Origin: Corynebacterium pseudotuberculosis
GTDB taxonomy: Bacteria; Actinomycetota; Actinomycetes; Mycobacteriales; Mycobacteriaceae
Assembly: GCF_002155265.1 (NCBI RefSeq)
Contig: NZ_CP021251.1
Span: 2,273,764 to 2,337,763, forward strand
DNA length: 64,000 nt
Reading direction: 5' to 3'
Shown: positions 63,781 through 64,000 of the stretch, piece by piece
Layout of the letters: each line of letters begins with the position of its first letter
Numbering within the stretch: the first letter of the stretch is position 1
The notes under the pieces: model-generated
Database searches by the model: none
Told to the model about the DNA's origin: nothing
The model's input: the letters and a program-made list of their open reading frames with translations, nothing else
Made by a program: the position numbers and the translations under genes

Positions 63781-64000
63781 CGCGGTCACAGTACCCAAAA
63801 CGCTGTGAACAACTCGGTGAAATCTCCGTGGACAGTGAAATAACATTTTTCACTGTCGGCTGGGGAAATCTCGTTTTGTTGGACATTATTTTTGGGATTA
63901 GTGGGCGCTGTTGATAGGGCATTGACCAGCGAATGCTTTGCCTCATATCAGCAAGAAAATTAGTTGTTGTTCATTCGCACAAGGTAAAGGAAATACGAAG

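Noticed and set aside
63444-63946. Short minus-strand frames of about 65 codons in the origin region
   Set aside because: They pass through DnaA boxes and A+T-rich DNA, lack ribosome sites and have no protein-like features.

Overview
The window is an actinobacterial chromosome segment that stops just short of dnaA at the replication origin. Gene content and order (rpmH-rnpA-yidD-yidC-rsmG-parA-parB leftwards from the origin, then cwlM, trxA, trxB, sigM, murJ, a Nudix gene and cca), a mycolata-type MurJ with a C-terminal pseudokinase, and a SiaEFGI-type sialic acid importer all point to Corynebacterium. Moderate G+C and at least one frameshifted gene fit the C. diphtheriae / ulcerans / pseudotuberculosis group. 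I cannot fix the species from the sequence alone.

Positions 1-7400 hold two large secreted proteins on the minus strand with actinobacterial surface-anchored repeats. The complete one ends in an LANTG sorting signal and has a Zur-like box upstream. A histidine kinase/response regulator pair lies between them. Positions 7820-19370 form a divergent sialic acid/amino sugar locus: nagB-nagA-nanE-nanK-nanR leftwards and siaE-siaF-siaG-siaI-nanA rightwards. An 18-bp near-palindrome in the divergent region recurs with 16/18 identity in front of a distant DUF4862 gene at 27.3 kb. Positions 19480-23010 look worn: a small secreted protein, a CPBP protease with a probable frameshift, a sugar-phosphate epimerase broken by a 25-bp tandem duplication, and a sulfatase-like protein without its active site.

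Positions 23100-32730 carry a DUF1846 protein, a 59-aa YegP-like protein, DUF4272 and DUF4862 proteins, a dicarboxylate/amino acid symporter, a phytoene synthase/desaturase pair and an SdpI-like membrane protein. The tryptophan genes occupy 32730-40222. They are trpE-trpG-trpD-trpCF, then trpB-trpA. Each block has its own TTGCGC-17-(-10) promoter, a short leader peptide with three consecutive Trp codons, and a Rho-independent attenuator. The second attenuator, in front of trpBA, is the most striking regulatory feature.

Positions 40300-46000 hold a Rieske lipoprotein, an SBF-family transporter, a small orphan gene, a BrnFE-like exporter, a YqgE-family gene and cca. Positions 46000-63024 are the conserved origin-proximal block. 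Six sites with a perfect parS core (22.3, 29.0, 37.2, 38.1, 40.3 and 43.2 kb) and one degenerate site at the rsmG start are scattered over the right two thirds, matching parA/parB at 58-60 kb. The last kilobase is an A+T-rich origin region with clustered DnaA boxes. I saw no tRNA, rRNA, CRISPR array, prophage or intact insertion sequence.
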